Source of the DNA: Bowdeniella nasicola
GTDB lineage: Bacteria > Actinomycetota > Actinomycetes > Actinomycetales > Actinomycetaceae
Length of the DNA stretch: 34,460 nucleotides
Direction of reading: 5' to 3'
NCBI RefSeq assembly: GCF_001907295.1
Contig: NZ_MQVR01000018.1
Location: 1 to 34,460, forward strand
Shown here: positions 1 to 7,164 of the stretch, piece after piece
Layout: each line of letters begins with the position of its first letter
Numbering within the stretch: position 1 is the first letter of the stretch
The notes under the pieces: model-generated
What the model saw: only the letters and a program-made list of their open reading frames with translations
Databases searched by the model: none
What the model was told of the DNA's origin: nothing
Made by a program: the position numbers and the translations under genes

Positions 1-91
1 GGGCTTCCGGAACCTGACCCACTACATCGCCCGCAGCCTCCTCGAGGCCGGCGGATTCAAACCCCGACTACACCCTCGATTGTGAAGAGCC
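1..91 (+). mobile_element. Right end of an ISL3-like insertion sequence
   Basis: The first 85 bases read as the end of a transposase, and the sequence at 78-91 (GATTGTGAAGAGCC) has the reverse complement GGCTCTTCACAATC, which fits the GGYTCTTC-type terminal inverted repeat known for ISL3-family elements. The transposase stop codon lies inside this repeat. The next eight bases (GCTTAAAT, 92-99) would be one copy of the 8-bp target duplication typical of the family; the other copy is outside the window. Confidence 0.7.
2..85 (+). CDS. Transposase C-terminal fragment (ISL3-like)
   Basis: Frame 2 is open from the window edge to a TGA at 83-85 and encodes about 27 residues beginning GFRNLTHYIARSLLEAGG and ending LHPRL. 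This resembles the C-terminus of actinobacterial ISL3 transposases (DDE catalytic domain, whose catalytic part would lie to the left). Only the tail is visible, so activity cannot be judged. The family call rests on this short tail together with the terminal repeat just after it. Confidence 0.6.
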   Translation, partial: GFRNLTHYIARSLLEAGGFKPRLHPRL

Positions 92-176
92 GCTTAAATC
101 ATCATTCCAACTCTCAACGGAAATTGCCTGCGTTTTTACTAGGAGAACGGACACACCGCCCACGAAGCAGGGCCGC

Positions 177-182
177 TAGCGT
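177..182 (+). promoter_or_regulatory. -10 box for leaderless leuB
   Basis: TAGCGT is followed by six bases and then the leuB ATG at 189, which would put the transcription start at the A of ATG. No Shine-Dalgarno sequence lies before the start. Confidence 0.5.
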
Positions 183-188
183 AGGGCT

Positions 189-1244
189 ATGGCTGAGTTG
201 AATCTGGCAGTAATTGGCGGCGACGGGATTGGTCCGGAGGTCACCGAGCAGGCGCTCCGCGTGCTTCGGAAGGTCCTCGGTAGCCGCGTGATTACGCTGA
301 CGGAGACGGAGTACGACCTCGGCGCGCGGCGCTGGCACAAAACTGGCGAGACGCTGACCGACGCGGATATCGACGCCCTGCGCGACCACGATGCGATCCT
401 GCTGGGCGCGATCGGGGACCCGAGCGTGCCGTCGGGCATCCTCGAACGTGAGCTACTCCTAAGGCTGCGCTTCAGCCTCGATCACTACGTCAACCTGCGG
501 CCCTCGATCCTGTACCCGGGCGTCCCGAGCCCGCTGGCAAACCCTGACGAGATTGACTTCGTCGTCGTGCGCGAGGGAACCGAAGGTCTCTACTGCGGCA
601 ACGGCGGCGCGGTGCGCGTCGGAACCGAACACGAGATAGCGACCGAAGTGTCGGTCAACACGGCGTTCGGCGTGCGCCGCCTGGTGCGCTACGCCTTCGA
701 ACTGGCGATGACCCGCGAGCACAAGCACGTCACGCTCGTCCATAAGCATAACGTGCTCGTGCATGCCGGCCACCTGTGGCGCCGCACCGTCGAGGAGATC
801 GGCGCCGAATACCCCGAGGTGACCACCGACTATCTGCATATCGATGCCGCGACGATCTTCCTCGTGACGGAGCCGTCGCGTTTCGATGTCATCGTCACCG
901 ACAACCTGTTCGGCGACATCATCACCGACGAGGCCGGAGCGATCACCGGGGGCGTGGGGCTCGCGGCGAGCGCGAACCTCAACCCGGATGGGGCCGCGCC
1001 CTCGATGTTCGAACCCGTCCACGGGTCGGCGCCCGATATCGCGGGGGAGAACGTCGCCGATCCGATCGCGGCGATCGCCTCGACCGTGCTCCTGCTGCGG
1101 TACGTCGGACAGGCCGAGGCCGCCGAGGACGTCCAGCGCGCGATCAGCGCGCACATGACGATGCGTGCCGAGGCCGCCGCGGCGGGCGATCCCTATCGCG
1201 TCACGACGACGGGCGTCGGCGACGACGTCCTGTCGGTGCTTTAG
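189..1244 (+). CDS. leuB: 3-isopropylmalate dehydrogenase
   Basis: The enzyme oxidatively decarboxylates 3-isopropylmalate with NAD+ in leucine biosynthesis, in the cytoplasm. The 351-residue protein has normal family length. It starts with the nucleotide-fold strand [12 protein letters not shown] and carries the substrate-site region [14 protein letters not shown], a K/N motif [14 protein letters not shown], the Mg2+/substrate aspartates in [12 protein letters not shown] (D243 and the following D), and the NAD-site [12 protein letters not shown]. Related beta-decarboxylating dehydrogenases (isocitrate, tartrate) share the fold, but ilvD and ilvE next door favour leuB. The ATG at 189 has no SD and sits six bases after a TAGCGT box, so the mRNA is probably leaderless. 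The stop codon overlaps that of convergent ilvD by the tetranucleotide TTAG (1241-1244). The IS end lies only about 100 bp upstream. Confidence 0.93.
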   Translation: MAELNLAVIGGDGIGPEVTEQALRVLRKVLGSRVITLTETEYDLGARRWHKTGETLTDADIDALRDHDAILLGAIGDPSVPSGILERELLLRLRFSLDHYVNLRPSILYPGVPSPLANPDEIDFVVVREGTEGLYCGNGGAVRVGTEHEIATEVSVNTAFGVRRLVRYAFELAMTREHKHVTLVHKHNVLVHAGHLWRRTVEEIGAEYPEVTTDYLHIDAATIFLVTEPSRFDVIVTDNLFGDIITDEAGAITGGVGLAASANLNPDGAAPSMFEPVHGSAPDIAGENVADPIAAIASTVLLLRYVGQAEAAEDVQRAISAHMTMRAEAAAAGDPYRVTTTGVGDDVLSVL

Positions 1245-3118
1245 CGGCGACGGAGCACGCGGCTGACGTCGCGCGCGGCGCCGGTTGACGCGCTCGTCGC
1301 GCACGCGGCATACAGCTGTAGGGCGGGGGAGACGTGGCGCTCGCGGGTTGCGGGCGTGTACGGGGTCTCCCGCTCTTCTTCTGCCTGCCGCCGCGCGGCG
1401 AGTTCGGCCTCGTCGACGTTGAGCTCGAGCAGGCCCTCGGTCACGTCGATCGTGATGCGGTCGCCGTCGCGGATCAGGGCAATGAGGCCGCCCGCGGCCG
1501 CTTCGGGGGAGACGTGGCCGACCGAGATGCCGGACGTGCCGCCGGAAAAGCGTCCGTCGGTGATGAGTGCGCACTTCTTGCCGAGGCCGCGGCCCTTCAA
1601 AAACGACGTCGGGTAGAGCATCTCCTGCATGCCGGGGCCGCCCGCGGGGCCCTCGTAGCGGATGACGACGACGTGGCCTTCGCGCACGGTCTTGTTGAGG
1701 ATCTTTTCGATCGCCTCGTCCTGGGATTCGACGACGATGGCCTCGCCTTCGAAGTGGAAGAGGTCGGGGTCGATGCCGGCGGCCTTGATGATCGCGCCGT
1801 CGGGTGCGAGGTTGCCACGCAGGACGGTCAGGCCCCCGTTCGCGGTATAGGCGTGCTCGATGTCGCGGATGCAGCCGCCGGCCGCATCGGTATCGAGGCT
1901 TGCCCAGCGGTTGGTCGTCGAGAACGGCTCGACGGTACGGACGTTGCCGGGCGCGGCCGAAAAGAGCCCGAGCGCGGTTTCGGTGGCGCTGCCGCCGCGG
2001 ATATCCCAGTCGGCCAGCCAGGAGGTGAGGTCGGCCGAGTGCACCGAGCGGACGGTGTGGCGCAGGAAGCCGCCGCGGTCGAGTTCACCGAGCAGGGCGG
2101 GGATGCCGCCGGCCCGGTGGACGTCTTCCATGTGGTAGTCGTTGTGGTTCGGCGCGACCTTCGACAGGCACGGCACGGTATCGCCGAGGTGGGCGATATC
2201 GGCCAGGTCGAATTCGACCTCGCCCTCGATTGCCGCGGCGAGCAGGTGCAAGACGGTGTTCGTCGAGCCGCCCATCGCCATATCGAGTGCCATCGCGTTG
2301 TGGAAGGCGTCCTTCGTCGCGATCGCGCGCGGCAGGACGGAATCGTCCTCCTCCTCGTAGTATGCGCGGGTGATGTCCATGATCGTGCGACCGGCCTGCT
2401 CGAACAGGGCCTTGCGGGCCGCATGCGTCGCGAGCGTCGAACCGTTGCCAGGCAGCGCTAGCCCGAGCGCTTCGGTCAGGCAGTTCATCGAGTTCGCGGT
2501 GAACATGCCCGAACACGAGCCACACGTCGGGCAGGCGAGCCGCTCCATTTCCGTGAGGGTCTCATCGGAGACCTCATCGTCGGCCGTGGCATTCATGACG
2601 GTCACGAGGTTGCCGTGGCCCGTTTCGGAACCGCCGACGATCGCCTCGGCCGGGATATTCTTACCGGCTTCCATTGGGCCGCCGGAAACAAAGACAACGG
2701 GGATGTTCAGGCGCAGCGCGGCAAGCAGCATGCCGGGCGTGATCTTGTCGCAGTTCGAGATGCATACGAGGGCGTCGGCGCAGTGCGCGTTGGCCATGTA
2801 CTCGACGGCGTCGGCGATGATCTCGCGGCTGGGCAGCGAGTAGAGCATGCCGGCGTGGCCCATGGCGATCCCGTCGTCGACCGCGATGGTGTTGAACTCC
2901 TTCGCGACGCCGCCCGCCTCCGCGACGGAGGCCGCGACGAGCTGACCCATGTCCTTTAAGTGGACGTGGCCGGGGACGAACTGGGTAAAGGAGTTCGCGA
3001 TCGCGATGATCGGCTTGCCGAAATCGTCGTCTCCCATTCCGGTCGCGCGCCATAGGGCGCGGGCTCCCGCCATGTTTCGCCCGTGGGTCGATGTTCGTGA
3101 GCGCAGCGGCCTAGCCAT
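1241..3118 (-). CDS. ilvD: Dihydroxy-acid dehydratase
   Basis: It dehydrates 2,3-dihydroxy-isovalerate or -methylvalerate to the 2-keto acids, the penultimate step to valine and isoleucine. At 625 residues it matches the long IlvD subtype of E. coli and Corynebacterium. Iron-sulfur ligands are visible as C123 in [10 protein letters not shown] and C196 in [16 protein letters not shown]. Other signature blocks are [28 protein letters not shown] and [14 protein letters not shown] near the C-terminus. The ATG at 3118 is preceded by GGAAGGGA with good spacing. A TAGACT box on the minus strand (3148-3153) would give a leader of about 20-25 nt. It is divergent from the symporter and convergent with leuB. 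Product (ketoacids) feeds the ilvE aminotransferase encoded nearby. Confidence 0.96.
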   Translation of the reverse strand: MARPLRSRTSTHGRNMAGARALWRATGMGDDDFGKPIIAIANSFTQFVPGHVHLKDMGQLVAASVAEAGGVAKEFNTIAVDDGIAMGHAGMLYSLPSREIIADAVEYMANAHCADALVCISNCDKITPGMLLAALRLNIPVVFVSGGPMEAGKNIPAEAIVGGSETGHGNLVTVMNATADDEVSDETLTEMERLACPTCGSCSGMFTANSMNCLTEALGLALPGNGSTLATHAARKALFEQAGRTIMDITRAYYEEEDDSVLPRAIATKDAFHNAMALDMAMGGSTNTVLHLLAAAIEGEVEFDLADIAHLGDTVPCLSKVAPNHNDYHMEDVHRAGGIPALLGELDRGGFLRHTVRSVHSADLTSWLADWDIRGGSATETALGLFSAAPGNVRTVEPFSTTNRWASLDTDAAGGCIRDIEHAYTANGGLTVLRGNLAPDGAIIKAAGIDPDLFHFEGEAIVVESQDEAIEKILNKTVREGHVVVIRYEGPAGGPGMQEMLYPTSFLKGRGLGKKCALITDGRFSGGTSGISVGHVSPEAAAGGLIALIRDGDRITIDVTEGLLELNVDEAELAARRQAEEERETPYTPATRERHVSPALQLYAACATSASTGAARDVSRVLRRR

Positions 3119-3147
3119 GACAAGTCCCTTCCATGCGTGTGACGGGC

Positions 3148-3153
3148 AGTCTA
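3148..3153 (-). promoter_or_regulatory. -10 box for ilvD
   Basis: TAGACT on the minus strand lies about 30 bases upstream of the ilvD ATG. A start about seven bases downstream leaves a short leader containing the SD GGAAGGGA. No convincing -35 box was seen. Confidence 0.4.
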
Positions 3154-3266
3154 CGTGTTCGTGCCTGAGCAGGCCGGAGCATTCAATGGCTGGACGCCCC
3201 GGGCATCATCGACGCGTGGGTGCCACGATACAACCACCAGAAAAGCCGCGTTAATTGGAGTGAAAC

Positions 3267-4715
3267 GTGCACGCCCTTTCCGCTGCCATTTTGGCCGTAG
3301 CCGATGCGATCACGCTGTATGCCACCATCTGGATCCTCCTGGGAGTAGGCCTGTACCTCACCTGGCGCTCGCGGGCGGTCCAGCTCCGGCTGTTTCGGCA
3401 CATGGCCCAGGTCGTCCTGCATTCGCGCGGCGGCGCTCGCGGCGGGATTTCGTCCTTCCAGGCTTTTTGTATCTCGCTTGCGGCGCGCGTCGGCGTCGGC
3501 AACGTGTTTGGTGTCGCGGCGGCGCTGCTCATGGGTGGTCCGGGCGCGATCTTCTGGATGTGGATCGTTGCCCTGGTAGGGATGGCGACCGCGTTCTTCG
3601 AAGCGACCCTCGCCCAGATCTTCAAGGTCCGCGCTGGCGACGGAACGTTCCGCGGGGGACCGGCCTACTACATGCAGCTGGGGATGCGCTCCCCGGTCCT
3701 GGGGGCAGTCTTCGTGGTCATCACGGTCGTGACGTGTGCGTTCGTCATTACGACGGTGCAGTCCAACGCCATCGCCGAGACGATGGCCGCGGCCGGCACG
3801 AAGCCTGAGATCACGGCCGCGCTGCTGTTCGCCTTCGCCGCGCCGGTCATCATCGGCGGCATTCGTTCGGTCGCCCGCGTCACCGAGATCATGGCGCCGG
3901 TCATGGCCCTCATCTATGTCGCGATGGCGTTTGTCATCGTCGCGCTGAACATCACCGAGTTCCCGCGCATTATCGGCATGATCCTGTCTTCGGCATTCTC
4001 GCCGGAGCCGCTCGTCGGTGGCCTTGGGGGCGGCCTGCTTGCCGCGATCATCAACGGCACTAAGCGTGGTCTGTTCTCGAATGAGGCGGGGCAGGGGACT
4101 GCACCGAACGCCGCGGGGACCGCGACCGTGACGCACCCGGTGCGCCAGGGCCTCATTCAGTCGCTCGGGGTTTTCGTCGACACGATCATCGTGTGTACGG
4201 CCACGGCGTTCGTCATCCTCGTCGCGGGCCCGGAGGTGTGGGGAGCCGAGGGCGCGAACCCGGCGACGCTGACGACGATGGCCGTCGGCCACGCGCTCGG
4301 GTCGTGGACCGCGGTCCCGATGGCGATCATGATCTTCGTGCTCGCGTTCTCCTCGATCATCGCCGCCTACGTCTACTCCGAGGTCAACATGTACTTCGTG
4401 ACGAAGTCCAAGGCCGGCATGTGGGCGGTGCGAGCCGTTTCGATCGCATCCGTCGTGCTGGGAGCGCTCGTCACGCTAAACCTCGTGTGGAACACGGTCG
4501 ATATCGCCATGGCGATCATGACGGTGACAAACCTTGTCGCTCTCGTCGTCCTCGCGCCGTGGGCCGTCGCCGCGCTGCGCGATTTCGAAACGCAGCGGCG
4601 CGCCGGGGCTATCGAGCCGGTCTTTGATCCGGCGGCCTGTGACACGCTCCCGGCGGCGCTGCCGACAACCGCGTGGGATCGCCAGGCGGATGTCGCTGCC
4701 GAGCAGCGCGCCTGA
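3267..4715 (+). CDS. Alanine/glycine:cation symporter (AGCS family)
   Basis: This is a membrane transporter of the AGCS (DagA/AlsT) family, which imports alanine or glycine with Na+ or H+. The 482-residue protein is almost wholly hydrophobic segments separated by short loops, with about ten or eleven predicted helices. Family blocks visible are SLAARVGVGNVFGVAAAL, GTFRGGPAYYMQLGM, FSNEAGQGTAPNAAGTA and the run after HPVRQGLIQSLGVFVDT. The start is the GTG at 3267, six bases after GGAG (3257-3260). It is divergent from ilvD and stands just before ilvE, which suggests a link with amino-acid supply, though its true substrate cannot be read from sequence. The C-terminal ~35 residues are polar and cytoplasmic. 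Confidence 0.9.
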   Translation: MHALSAAILAVADAITLYATIWILLGVGLYLTWRSRAVQLRLFRHMAQVVLHSRGGARGGISSFQAFCISLAARVGVGNVFGVAAALLMGGPGAIFWMWIVALVGMATAFFEATLAQIFKVRAGDGTFRGGPAYYMQLGMRSPVLGAVFVVITVVTCAFVITTVQSNAIAETMAAAGTKPEITAALLFAFAAPVIIGGIRSVARVTEIMAPVMALIYVAMAFVIVALNITEFPRIIGMILSSAFSPEPLVGGLGGGLLAAIINGTKRGLFSNEAGQGTAPNAAGTATVTHPVRQGLIQSLGVFVDTIIVCTATAFVILVAGPEVWGAEGANPATLTTMAVGHALGSWTAVPMAIMIFVLAFSSIIAAYVYSEVNMYFVTKSKAGMWAVRAVSIASVVLGALVTLNLVWNTVDIAMAIMTVTNLVALVVLAPWAVAALRDFETQRRAGAIEPVFDPAACDTLPAALPTTAWDRQADVAAEQRA

Positions 4716-4719
4716 CGCG

Positions 4720-4725
4720 TAAGGT
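4720..4725 (+). promoter_or_regulatory. -10 box for ilvE
   Basis: TAAGGT at 4720-4725 predicts a start near 4732. The resulting leader would contain the SD GGAAGGA (4743-4749) in front of the ATG at 4760. Confidence 0.4.
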
Positions 4726-4759
4726 TTCCTATGACATGCAGTGGAAGGACAACACGACG

Positions 4760-5896
4760 ATGAGAAGCGGGCGAACCGAGTTAGAAGCCGCGGCGAGCGC
4801 GATTGCGCTGACCACCGACGACGTTGCGGGGGAGTTCACGCTTACCGGCGACACCAAGCGCCGCAGCGACGAGGAGATCTCCCAGATTCTCGCGGACCTG
4901 CATTTCGGAACGATCTTTTCCGACCACATGGCCCACGTCACCTGGACGGTCGGCGAGGGCTGGGGCGAGCGTCGTATTGAGCCCTACGGCCCCATCGAGC
5001 TGTCGCCTGCCGCGGCGATCCTGCACTATGGCCAGGAAATCTTCGAAGGACTCAAAGCGTATCGGCACGCCGACGGCAGCCTATGGACCTTCCGCCCGCA
5101 GTTCAACGCGGCACGGTTTAACGCCTCGGCACGCCGGATGGCGATGCCCGAACTGCCCGTCGAGACCTTCCTCGGCTCGCTTGTCGACCTCGTTCGCCAG
5201 GATGCCGCCTACGTCCCGCAACTGCCCGGCGCGCTGTACCTGCGCCCGTTCATGTTCGCGTCCGAACCGTTCCTCGGCGTGCGTCCCAGCCACCGGTTCG
5301 AGTACTTCGTGATTGCGTCGCCCGTCGGCGCATATTTCGCCAATGGGTTCACCCCGGTCTCGATTTGGGTGACCAAGGAATACCACCGGTCCGGCCCTGG
5401 TGGTACGGGCGACGCCAAGACGGCCGGTAACTACGCGTCCTCGCTCATGCCGCAGCAGCAGGCAGCCGACAAGGGCTTCGACCAGGTGTGCTTCCTTGAT
5501 GCACGCACGCAGGAAAACCTCGAAGAGCTCGGCGGCATGAACGTCTTCGTTGTCTACCGCGATGGCCATGTCGCCACGCCGGTGCTCACGGGAACGATCC
5601 TTGAAGGCGGCACCCGCTCGGCGATCATCACGATTCTTTCTGAGGAGGGCGTCGAGGTCGAGCAGCGCACGATCCCGCTCGCCGAACTCGTACGCGACAT
5701 CTCTGCGGGAGAAGTCAGCGAAATCTTTGCGTGCGGAACGGCCGCTGTCGTCACACCGATCGGCCGGTTGGCATCCGATGACTTCGAGCTCCAGATCCCC
5801 AGCGGCCCAGTCACCGAACGGATCTATGAGCGACTGACGTCGATCCAGTCGGGAGAGGCCGAAGATCCGCACAATTGGATGTTAAAGATCGCCTAG
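4760..5896 (+). CDS. ilvE: Branched-chain amino acid aminotransferase
   Basis: This PLP enzyme of fold type IV transfers the amino group between glutamate and the keto acids of valine, leucine and isoleucine. The core begins at HFGTIFSDHMAHVTW and includes the substrate-loop region GQEIFEGLKAYRH, the PLP lysine in TGDAKTAGNYASSLMPQQQA, and the phosphate-site segment EIFACGTAAVVTPIG. The ATG at 4760 gives 378 residues, close to the 367-368 residues of Corynebacterium and Mycobacterium IlvE, and has GGAAGGA nine bases upstream. An ATG at 4736 would add eight residues and cannot be excluded. About 25-30 residues at the N-terminus are a low-complexity extension ahead of the conserved core. It completes the leuB-ilvD-ilvE group. 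Confidence 0.95.
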   Translation: MRSGRTELEAAASAIALTTDDVAGEFTLTGDTKRRSDEEISQILADLHFGTIFSDHMAHVTWTVGEGWGERRIEPYGPIELSPAAAILHYGQEIFEGLKAYRHADGSLWTFRPQFNAARFNASARRMAMPELPVETFLGSLVDLVRQDAAYVPQLPGALYLRPFMFASEPFLGVRPSHRFEYFVIASPVGAYFANGFTPVSIWVTKEYHRSGPGGTGDAKTAGNYASSLMPQQQAADKGFDQVCFLDARTQENLEELGGMNVFVVYRDGHVATPVLTGTILEGGTRSAIITILSEEGVEVEQRTIPLAELVRDISAGEVSEIFACGTAAVVTPIGRLASDDFELQIPSGPVTERIYERLTSIQSGEAEDPHNWMLKIA

Positions 5897-5923
5897 CGAC
5901 AAGAGAAACTGAGGCGCCGTCGA

Positions 5924-5929
5924 TAGACT
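5924..5929 (+). promoter_or_regulatory. -10 box for leaderless lipoate ligase gene
   Basis: TAGACT is followed by exactly six bases and then ATG at 5936. There is no SD between them. Confidence 0.55.
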
Positions 5930-5935
5930 GGCGCT

Positions 5936-6985
5936 ATGCGTGGCGAATTCAAAGTCCGAGGCGGCAAACTCGTAGCGGTCGATTGCGACATTGAGAATGA
6001 TCGGCTCGCCAACGTCAATATTTCGGGCGATTTCTTCCTCGAGCCGGATACGGCACTCGAAGACCTGAACGCCGCATTGACCGGGATGTCGGCATCCTCG
6101 AGTGTCGAAGAGCTCAAGACCCGCATGGACCGGGAACTCAATGGCGAGATCGCCATGATCGGGTTCTCGACCGAGGCCGTCGCGATCGCAGTGCGTCGGG
6201 CCCTGGGCCAGGCGACCGGATGGTATGACCACACGTTCGAGGTCATCCACGGTCCCGCGATGCACCCCGCAATGCACGTCGCGCTGGACCAGGTGCTGCC
6301 GGGCGAAATCGCCGCCGGTCGGCGCGGTCCGATCATGCGGATTTGGGAATGGGATGCCCCGCTCGTCGTCATCGGTTCGTTCCAGTCCGTGAAGAACGAG
6401 ATCGACCCCGAGGGCCTCGCAGCCCACGACATCATGCTCGTCCGCCGTATCTCGGGCGGCGGCGCCATGTTTATGGAGGCCGGCAACTGCATCACGTACT
6501 CGCTCATCGTGCCCACCTCCCTCGTCGAAGGGCTGTCGTTCGAACGGTCCTACTCCTACCTCGACGACTGGGTCATGGGGGCGCTCGCGGACGTCGGCAT
6601 CAACGCCCACTATGTCCCGCTCAACGACATCGCCTCCGAAGTCGGCAAAATCGGGGGAGCGGCCCAAAAACGGTTCGCCAACGGCGTCGTCTTGCACCAC
6701 GTGACGATGGCCTACGACATCGACGCCAACAAGATGCTCGATGTCCTTCGTATCGGGCGCGAAAAGCTCAGTGATAAGGGCACGCGCTCGGCCAATAAGC
6801 GGGTCGACCCCATGCGGTCTCAGACCGGCATGGCGCGCGAGGACATTATCGACGCTTTCATCAAGCACTTTGAAGGCCGCTACGACACGGTCCGTTCTGA
6901 CTATCGGCCCGAAGAGATCGCGAAGGCTGAGGAACTCGTCAAGACGAAGTTCCTCTCCGAAGAGTGGACCTACCGCGTCCCCTAA
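5936..6985 (+). CDS. Lipoate-protein ligase A family, domain-permuted
   Basis: The protein (349 residues) probably activates lipoate with ATP and attaches it to lysines of E2/GcvH proteins. Residues ~1-80 resemble the small accessory domain that is C-terminal in E. coli LplA (ISGDFFLEPDTALEDLNAAL). The catalytic ligase domain follows, with IWEWDAPLVVIGSFQ, the lipoate/ATP loop RRISGGGAMFMEAGNC (from residue 170) and the putative catalytic lysine K238 in VGKIGGAAQKRFANGVVLHH. This reversed domain order is known in actinobacterial and some other LplA-like proteins. The ATG is six bases after TAGACT with no SD, so a leaderless mRNA is likely. Function as octanoyl- or lipoyl-amidotransferase instead of ligase cannot be excluded. 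It is followed by a 179-bp promoter region, so it is likely the last gene of its transcript. Confidence 0.85.
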   Translation: MRGEFKVRGGKLVAVDCDIENDRLANVNISGDFFLEPDTALEDLNAALTGMSASSSVEELKTRMDRELNGEIAMIGFSTEAVAIAVRRALGQATGWYDHTFEVIHGPAMHPAMHVALDQVLPGEIAAGRRGPIMRIWEWDAPLVVIGSFQSVKNEIDPEGLAAHDIMLVRRISGGGAMFMEAGNCITYSLIVPTSLVEGLSFERSYSYLDDWVMGALADVGINAHYVPLNDIASEVGKIGGAAQKRFANGVVLHHVTMAYDIDANKMLDVLRIGREKLSDKGTRSANKRVDPMRSQTGMAREDIIDAFIKHFEGRYDTVRSDYRPEEIAKAEELVKTKFLSEEWTYRVP

Positions 6986-7097
6986 CCCGATTTCCGCCTG
7001 AAACACGGCCGGTGGTCGCATGGACGATCCACGTTGAGGCGCGCCCTACCCAGCGAGAAAAGCTCGAAAGATGTGACGAGCAGCCCCCTTGTCAAAG

Positions 7098-7126
7098 TTG
7101 ATAACCAGAACCAATAAGGATAATCT
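7098..7126 (+). promoter_or_regulatory. Promoter of the anchored-repeat transporter operon
   Basis: TTGATA (7098-7103) and TAATCT (7121-7126) are separated by exactly 17 bases, close to a sigma-70-type consensus and much better than most promoters in this window. The surrounding 7090-7130 stretch is unusually AT-rich and contains repeated GATAA words that could form part of an operator. No clear Zur, DtxR or Fur palindrome was recognised. Confidence 0.6.
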
Positions 7127-7164
7127 CGGGGCGTCTTATCTCTCGACTCCAAGGAGCTCTCGCC

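Noticed and set aside
3170-3262. Possible transposase remnant (plus strand, reads [18 protein letters not shown])
   Set aside because: Superficially like the end of a DDE transposase, but only about 25 residues, preceded by a stop and without terminal repeats; it also overlaps the ilvD/symporter regulatory region.
3183-4292. Minus-strand frame opposite the symporter
   Set aside because: Highly charged low-complexity translation, the expected mirror of a membrane protein gene.
4673-4735. ilvE start at 4673
   Set aside because: That segment overlaps the symporter 3' end and encodes a Cys/Arg-rich stretch unlike IlvE; the SD and -10 favour 4760 (or 4736).
7090-7130. Zur or DtxR operator in front of the transporter operon
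   Set aside because: The region is AT-rich with GATAA repeats but no convincing palindrome matching the known actinobacterial boxes.
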